The translations under genes were made by a program, and so were the position numbers. This document shows positions 57,371 through 64,000 of a DNA stretch of 64,000 nucleotides, piece by piece. The notes under the pieces were generated by a model, which saw nothing but the letters and a program-made list of their open reading frames with translations, ran no database searches and was not told the origin of the DNA. The first letter of the stretch is position 1. Every line of letters begins with the position of its first letter. Source of the DNA: Coptis chinensis (taxonomy: Eukaryota > Streptophyta > Magnoliopsida > Ranunculales > Ranunculaceae); assembly GCA_015680905.1 (NCBI GenBank), contig CM027385.1, forward strand, positions 27,720,501 to 27,784,500, in the 5' to 3' direction.

Positions 57371-57653
57371 GATTCTGCACGTCGCTGAAATTTGAGATGG
57401 ATGTGAAACTGAAGTAGAAGGTGTGATGCATGTGAGGCGAACCGGAAGGTTGAGATGCACTAGGCTGTGGTTGACTGATACCATTTCAAATGAAATCCTA
57501 ACATATATTGCAAAATAGTCTATTAGTAGTGCAGTCTGAAAAATATAATCATGAAAGGTGAGAAAGAAGAATAAATAAAAGCATATACACGATTCAATCC
57601 AAACAAAAGTATTTCATTACATTATCATAGTTTGGAAACTACAACAATTACAA

Positions 57654-58244
57654 TCAGGTTAAGCACTTCATCAAAGGCTTCAAATTAGGTTGGTCCTCAA
57701 GGGTAGATTGGAAAACAGTTGGCACATCTAGTGAGTCAACTCCACACGTCAATCGCCTCGGTGAATGGATGACTACCGACCAATTAGGATTTTTCAAGTC
57801 CTTCGAATAAAACACTTGACTAGCTTCGGAAGCGAGAATGACCGGCTCATCAAAATACTGATCAACACTTTTCATCTTATTAAGATTAACCAACACCAAA
57901 TTAGAGTCTGGACAGAGCTTGCAGCCATTGGTCTTGTCTTCCACCTTCACCCAATTGCAATAAAAGACTACTTGTTGAAAGTCTGTATAGTCCAGCTCTA
58001 ATATTTGTTCAATAACCCCATACCACTTTGTCGATGCATCTACTGGATTTTTGTCTTTCCTACTTGACGTAAACGAAGTGATTGCCTCCATGCAAACACC
58101 ACTATCTTGTGTGACAACTGTTTCGTCATGCGACCTAGTAGAAAAGACAAAACCATTGATGCGATACTTTCTATACGTTTTAGCTTGGTGTAATGGTCCT
58201 TCAACTAATCGCCATAAGTCATTCTTGGTGTCGTTTGCAGCCAA
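57654..58244 (-). CDS. TnpD-like transposase of CACTA D, DUF4216 C-terminal domain
   Basis: An open frame of 196 residues, MAANDTKNDLWRLVEGPLHQ, then YRKYRINGFVFSTRSHDETV (the DUF4216 start), WYGVIEQILELDYTDFQQVV, FYCNWVKVE and VILASEASQVFYSKDLKNPN. DUF4216 is the usual C-terminal domain of CACTA transposases with Transposase_21. It is part of one gene with the pieces up to 61225. The short exons between (58797-58582, KECKNIPSNKRYVEGSIAES) belong to the same protein. Confidence 0.85.
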   Translation of the reverse strand: MAANDTKNDLWRLVEGPLHQAKTYRKYRINGFVFSTRSHDETVVTQDSGVCMEAITSFTSSRKDKNPVDASTKWYGVIEQILELDYTDFQQVVFYCNWVKVEDKTNGCKLCPDSNLVLVNLNKMKSVDQYFDEPVILASEASQVFYSKDLKNPNWSVVIHSPRRLTCGVDSLDVPTVFQSTLEDQPNLKPLMKCLT

Positions 58245-58581
58245 TAACTGTAAAAAGACGATAGTTAGAAAGCTAATATTACTAACTTCAGATTTCCTAT
58301 TTAACTAATGGATGAATTAAACAATACCTTGTTATATAACCAGACAATGAAATCTGTTTGTATCAAGACCGACTTTGCAACCCCCTTTTCCTCTACCGAG
58401 ATTGTAAGGGCGGTATTCACTACAAATCGTTCATGCAACGCATGAGTATTTTCATGTAGAGTACTAGAGTAGGTTTAGAAACCAAATGTGTCAAAAAAAA
58501 ACACACTGTAGTAATCATCAAGCTTTTCGACGTCTAGTCGAAAGCGGACCCATCTACGTATTTGAATCCATTGTTTAACAC

Positions 58582-59092
58582 TTAGAGTCCGCGATCTTTA
58601 CCATCGAGCAAAGGCCCTTCATCACTATACTCGCCATCTTCATCCAGAAAGGCTACACGCTTCGATTTATGATTTCCGTCCCGCGAATTGGGCATATACT
58701 CCATAGCATACCTAACTGACTCAGAAATAATATACGACTCTGCAATGGACCCTTCAACATATCGTTTATTGCTGGGAATATTTTTACACTCTTTCATCGC
58801 CCTATTAGAACAAGAAATTTAAGTATACACTTTCAATTTTTAAAATCCAATTATAGAAAAAGCTAGAGAAGATATTAAGGTAAAAGTAATTTACATACCG
58901 TTCAAATGGAAACATCCACCTTTGATGCACAGTTCCACAAAGTAGCGCTTCATCAGCCAAATGCACCATGAGGTGGATGCTGATATCAAAAAACGATGGT
59001 GGAAAATATTTTTCAAGCATGCACAATGCTTCTGCAACCATGTACTTGGCCTCTTGGATATGTTGCGAACTAAGACTTTTAGAGCACAACAA
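58582..59092 (-). CDS. TnpD-like transposase of CACTA D, DUF4218 region
   Basis: LSSQHIQEAKYMVAEALCML and EKYFPPSFFDISIHLMVHLA with HQRWMFPFERYV are the DUF4218 pattern, which follows Transposase_21 in plant CACTA proteins. The frame ends in an intron-like AT-rich stretch (58860-58800). A linker exon (58797-58582) leads to DUF4216. Confidence 0.82.
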
Positions 59093-59106
59093 GTTGAAGA
59101 ATAAGC

Positions 59107-60857
59107 TTATCGATGAATAGCTCTTCGCAGATCGCGATGTTTAGGAAAAGCATGTTGAAGCAATACAGGTAGCAAATAACACATAATGACATGATAGTCA
59201 TGTGATTTCATTACGAGCAAACCAGGTGGATTTAAAGCGACAATGTTGCTCAGATTTGATGAGAAACCAGAAGGAAGCTTCAAGTCCTTCAAAATTTTGC
59301 AGAAGTTTAACTTCTCGTCTTTAGTTAAGACAAATGGAGCCTTCGGTTTTATTGGTTTTCCGTGGTCGGTCCGATTGCATCCACTGACCACTATGAATTC
59401 GCATCTTCCTCATATCTTCTCGCGCACCTACTGTATCCTTTGACTTGTCTTTCTTGTCTAGGATGTAATTTAGTAGATGTTCCGCAACATTTTTCTCAGT
59501 ATGCATCACATCAACAACATGTCGGGATTTATGAGTGGGCCAATAGGGCATATCCCAAAAAAATAGACCTTTTATACCAAGCCTCGTAACTTGAACATCT
59601 TCATCATCTACACTATCATCCAAATTCACATCGGATGTGCTTCTTTTGCTACTGTTGGGATTTTACCGGCTTATACTTGATATGACTCACCTTCTTTGCA
59701 TAACTTTTTCTCCACTTAACCTTTGTGGAGCAATGTTCAACTCTTGATCTTAAGTCCCAAGTATTTGCGACCCAAAACGGGTGACCTAACGGAAGAAAGG
59801 GCGATAGTTTGTGTAAACAATCTTCTTTGCATGCTCAAGATATATCGATTGAGTGTTATCCGAACAAATCGGACATGCTTTGTAACCATGTGTTATGCAA
59901 CCCGCTAAGTTTCCAAGAGCGGGAAAATCATGAATACCCCACACTAGCATAGCTCTCAAGGTAAAATACTTTTTATGCATGTCATAAGCAGCACCCCTTC
60001 CTTCCACAACTGTTCCAACTCCTCATACAATGGTCAAGAAAACGCCGATATCTTGACCCGGTGCCTTCCGCCCAGGTATCAGCAAACACATCATTTGGAA
60101 CTCTGGCTTCATACATAAAGAAGGGGGGAGATTATAAGGTACCAAGTAAACAGGCCAACAACTGTAGCTAGTGGATTGTATTCCACGGGGATTGAAACCA
60201 TCAGTTGCAATTCCAAGCCAAACATTACCCTTCCTGAGCAAAATCAGGCCAACTCTTTTTACATGTTTTCCACTGGATTGAGTCGATGGGATGTCGCATA
60301 TGATCCCAAGAAGGTGTAGCTCGGTCGTGCCATGTCATTTCGTTCGCTATCCATGGGATAGTGTACAACCTCTTGAGCCTTGGAATCAAGGGAAAATGTC
60401 TCAAAACTTTATTCGGCTCTTTTGTTTCTTTCTTACCCATCTTTCCTTCTTTCACTTTGTATCTGGGTGCTTTACACTGACGACATTCCGTTAACTTAGC
60501 ATCATCTTTCCAGTATAACATACAATTGTTCTCACATGCATGGATACTTGTGGCTTTCATTCCTAGATCTTTCAGCATTGCTTTCATTACAGGGTACTTT
60601 GATGGCAAAGTGATTCCTTCTGGGAACCATATCCTCAAAAGGGACAAAAGTGCAGACACACTAGTTCCCGACCAACCATATTTCTTCTTCAAGTTATGAA
60701 GGTCAACAATTGCCGAAAGTGTTGTAGCGGGGAGCCTCACATGAAGGGTATAGCTTTTGTTACGCCATTTTCTTGTATTCGTTGTACCTCTTCCCCAAAT
60801 CAGGTTCAAGAACAGGTGGTGGTTCAAAATCCCCCATATGATTTTCTTCATCCTCAT
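59107..60857 (-). pseudogene. TnpD-like transposase of CACTA D, Transposase_21 catalytic region
   Basis: Frames 60857-60225, 60241-60023, 60007-59786, 59629-59321 and 59391-59107 follow in order. Recognisable blocks are NVWLGIATDGFNPRG and VYLVPYNLPPSLCMKPEF with LIPGRKAPGQDI (Transposase_21 core), FPALGNLAGCITHGYKACPI (zinc-binding CPIC), FFWDMPYWPTHKSRHVVDVM and LLVMKSHDYHVIMCYLLPVL. The enzyme cuts the element ends. At least three frameshifts interrupt it, including one near 59.6-59.8 kb, so the copy is probably inactive unless these are sequence errors. Confidence 0.85.
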
Positions 60858-61225
60858 TCAAATCACATGCAACTACTTCATGCACTCCATAAGAAGCATC
60901 AACAAAATTCCCCATCCCAAGCCCTTCAGCCTCAGTGTTTTCTTCTTCAATCACTGGCTCCACCACCGGATCCGTACATGGGTTCTCACCATGTAAAACC
61001 CATACACGATAATTCTTATCCATCCCGTACCTAATCAAATGTCTAGAGATTGTATCAAACACAAAGCTTTTTCCATTTCGACATTCTCTACAAGGACAAG
61101 GACACGTGGTCGAGCCGCGGTTGTTCACAAATCGCGAAATTGAATGAAATCAGCCACCCCTTGTTTGTACACATCTCCAAGTCCGTCAATTCATTCATCC
61201 ACTCTTTCCGAATTGGCGAGACATT
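60760..61225 (-). CDS. TnpD-like transposase of CACTA D, N-terminal transposase-associated domain
   Basis: On the minus strand an AG acceptor near 61225 precedes VSPIRKEWMNELTDL. After a small shift there is NNRGSTTCPCPCRECRNGKS, the cysteine cluster of the Transpos_assoc domain, then HLIRYGMDKNYRVWVLHGE and an acidic region. This domain begins plant TnpD-type proteins. It lies upstream of Transposase_21 and is followed by the frame 60857-60225. Confidence 0.82.
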
Positions 61226-64000
61226 CTGCAAAATTAGACATGTGGGGGTTGAACAAGCACATTATTGTGTAATCTATCGATTTGATACAACATAATACAC
61301 AATCAAACCTTGAATATAGACCACAGAGTACTAAGGCTTTTGTGTAAGTCGTTGAATCCTAAACTCGACTTCAACTACATCAAAAAAGTAAGCTCTAAAA
61401 AGTCGGTTCAACAAAGCGGTTTGGCCTAGGTAGCAAGCAAAACACTAGTATTCTCAATTCTAGCTAAGTCTATGATATTAAAGGAATAGCTATAAATAGA
61501 ATTAACAAAGAATATTAACAAAGAAAAATTGATTTAATCTGCCGTAACATTGGGCTATACTACCACCTTAGGCAAGGGCACCGCCCGTCCGAACCCTCGA
61601 TCGACATATACTTCATCATTGTTTCACCATGAACATAAGAAAACTTCAAACAACAAGCATCTATCAATACTCAGTCCAACGTCAAATTGTGATACTTGCT
61701 CGGTTCTTATATAGAGTTGTTATTCGTGGACTGCTTTGTTACTACACAATTCGCGTGAGGTCTTTGCATACGTTATTACGTGGACTCGATAAACCAACAC
61801 CTCAACCTTTTCTAATTTTGTCTAAAATCGTTTCTATCTTAGCTAGTCCACAAAAAAAAATTTGCATTGAGATTGATTGAGACAAACAATTGACACCTCT
61901 GATCATACACAATATTTACGTATCCCAGCAACCGTTACAAGTCACTGTTGATTTAGATCCGAGATTCGTGTGTGCACCAAGATCTGTGTGTGCCGAGATC
62001 CGTAACCTTATCACTGTGGTTCAAGTGTGATACTTGCTCGAGTCTTATATAGAGTGAAATATCAGTATAATATTCATTTAAGTGAGCAGACCACATTGTA
62101 ATTCAAATAAAGCAATATAATGCCAACACTGACCTGATCAAATCCTTTCTTCTTGGCGGATTCTAGAAAAGTGAGCGTAAACTGTTAAGAGAGCGATCAT
62201 CGGGAGAGAAGCCTAGCAAGTCAAAGGCATATACAGATTTCTGCTAGTATTCTAAATAACATACTAGAATAAATGCCAACAAATCAAACCTAATCTACAT
62301 ATTCGAGCACCACGAGAGAAATTATCATATCAAAACCACAACTACATACTAAAAACTAAGCTTGCATATATGTATGAATCAAGTAGTTCTTGCTAATAGA
62401 GAGACTTCAATAAGAAACAGTAGAAGCTAGAAAGGATAAAGGAAAGAGAGAAATTTCAGAAGCTTTAAACTCACGCTTCTTCTAAATCAATAACTTTAAT
62501 AGCAACATCTCTGTTAAGCTCCTTATCAAATCTGAAACCACGAATGTAACAATGCATATTAAGTCAACGTGTAGGAAACCAACAACTCAGGATTTATGTG
62601 AAAATCTTACTTCTCAAATGAATTGAATAAGATATATCCTAGACAGATGTAGCGCTTTTGATATAGACTAAACAAAAACTGCTTAAGTGCAAAAGAGCGT
62701 CTAGGAGTATAGCAAATCGGTCTCGCGTGAACCAAGCGGTAAGTATGAGAACCTCACATTATAATAGTTTTTTTCAATCCATACAAATCTTATTAATACT
62801 TTTTCTCCAAGATGTAACAAACTAGAAAGAAACTGAAAAATTATTACCTCAAACTGCAAGAAATGGATTGTGTCAAAGCGTTGCAAAAGAATTCACAAAT
62901 TCACAAATTTACTTGCAAAAGAATTCCAGAACTTTTCGGGGAAAGAGTTCGATTTCAAACGTTAGGGGGATTAACTTTCATGATCACAAATTCACAACAT
63001 GCTTTTCGACACGGTCATAAGATAGATAATTGTAAATTGTGATTCTGACTAATGAAGAGAAAAGTTTGAGGAGAAAAGAGTGTATGGCTTAATTAGTTTT
63101 GGCCTTCTCTCACACTTGTTTATATAGGAAAAATAGTTGGTTTCTGATAGAAGTGCGCCTATTTAATGTCTCGTCTTAAACACTAACATATAATTAAGGT
63201 AGATATATAGCCAAATATAACATTTGCTACTTACTAAATATCATTGACGATTGTGGTATGGATCACCGGTTAGCATTTACTCAACACTAATATCGATATT
63301 ATCATGTAAGCGTAGTTTGGTTTCTTTAGTCAATTAATAAGTTAATGACCTAATAAATAAGATTTATACATTATATGATTGTAGTCTGTAGTAGTGCGAA
63401 TATGTATTTTCCCCATATTTCCAGGTACCAAAAAGTTTATTAAGAGTTGAAGAGTGTACAAGACTTAGAAACCTTACGTAATAATACAAGAAAAACTCTA
63501 ATACTATGCTCAACCAACTATATGTGAAGTTATCAAACCTGAAGCGCTACACACTTCTAGAATCTAGCAAAAGCACCCCAAAGGTTTTTCATGCTTGCGA
63601 TAATTTGGTCAAGATATGAGAAGTGCTTTTACTTTCTAGTTGTTGTTTCTTTCCAACCAAATTGGGCCAGGACACTGTATGAGGGAGCAATTCCACAAAA
63701 CATACGGCCGAGTTTTGTCAATTTGTTACACATTCTTATTGTACTAGTTACATATTACGCTATTACCTGACTATCTGAGCATATTTATAAATATTTTCAG
63801 CTCTCTATTATACATGAATGAATGAGTAATACGCTTGAGCAGGTGATGCCAAGCCCAGATAAAGCAAATAGCATCATGTTAAGTGAATGGTTGCTCATAG
63901 TTAGTGACAAATCCCAAACCAACTTTATGATCTTACAGTTAATATGTTCATCAGATAGGTGATTGAATTATAATGACCATTATTTATATATTTAAGTTTA
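61226..64000. other. Upstream part of CACTA D, no gene recognised
   Basis: AT-rich with scattered short frames. A segment gtgatacttgctcg...cttatatagag occurs at about 61689 and about 62028. It probably includes the promoter and first intron of the transposase gene, but no promoter can be fixed. The right CACTA terminus was not found. Confidence 0.45.

Larger units (their letters stand above)
48827..64000 (-). mobile_element. CACTA (En/Spm) element D with transposase genes and captured RecQ3 fragment; right end outside window
   Basis: The left terminus is gACTACACCATAAC, identical to the other CACTA element except for the first base (G for C), and is preceded by CAT. A 0.5-kb subterminal array follows. 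Inside, on the minus strand, are TnpD-like and TnpA-like genes and a helicase fragment. I found no ATGGTGTAGTG terminus before 64000, so the right end is probably outside the window. It inserted in the integrase of Athila element C. Confidence 0.78.

Noticed and set aside
49548-63396. CACTACTACAAAA at 49548 and ...GTAGTAGTG ending at 63396 as ends of another CACTA element
   Set aside because: The flanking triplets differ (aag and cga), and beyond about 10 bases the two ends do not match as inverted repeats. Probably chance.
1-64000. CRISPR arrays, operons, tRNA or rRNA genes
   Set aside because: None is visible. The repeats present are transposon subterminal arrays, micro- and minisatellites; the sequence is plant nuclear DNA.

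Overview
This window looks like transposon-rich, AT-rich intergenic DNA from a flowering plant, probably a eudicot (inference). The evidence is Athila-type Ty3/gypsy retrotransposons with a tRNA-Asp-type primer site, plant L1-type LINEs with a C-terminal RNase H, CACTA (En/Spm) DNA transposons with plant TnpD and TnpA-type proteins, and fragments of plant host genes with introns. I see no intact single-copy host gene and no RNA gene. Almost every coding stretch has frameshifts or stops. Some may be assembly indels, but mutated catalytic residues show that much of the decay is real.

Layout, left to right. (1) 1-12274: a minus-strand Athila-like element (A). Its left LTR is cut by the window edge. 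It keeps gag, protease and RT, but RNase H and integrase are deleted; two further ORFs and long non-coding DNA follow. (2) 12275-14486: degenerate DNA with a CDC48C-like AAA-ATPase fragment. (3) 14487-27442: a CACTA element with 11-bp terminal inverted repeats and a CAT target duplication. It encloses a dead LINE (about 14.84-20.76 kb) and intron-containing pieces of two unrelated host genes, a CCCH zinc-finger/RRM gene (C3H53-like) and a DENN-domain gene, separated by a seven-copy poly(A)-rich minisatellite. (4) 27446-30690: old flanking DNA interrupted by a 5'-truncated LINE with a 15-bp target duplication. (5) 30696-32123: a solo Athila LTR with a perfect TTGCG duplication. (6) 32.1-33.9 kb: non-coding DNA with a Helitron-like 3' end. 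(7) 33.93-40.38 kb: a nearly full-length, inactivated minus-strand LINE. (8) 40382-48826: the 3' part of a second Athila element (C), which keeps integrase and is interrupted there by (9) a second CACTA element (D), 48827 to beyond the window. D has long subterminal repeat arrays, a captured RecQ3-like helicase fragment with introns, a TnpA-like (Transposase_24) gene and a TnpD-like (Transposase_21) gene.

How the parts relate. Elements A and C share LTR ends and post-pol layout, so C shows what A has lost. The CACTA element at 14.5 kb has no transposase but shares terminal bases with D, which does, so a D-type transposase could have mobilised it. Together the two CACTA elements carry pieces of three different host genes, which suggests a family that repeatedly captures genes. 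Nesting gives a relative order on the right side: LINE first, then (probably) Athila C, then CACTA D.
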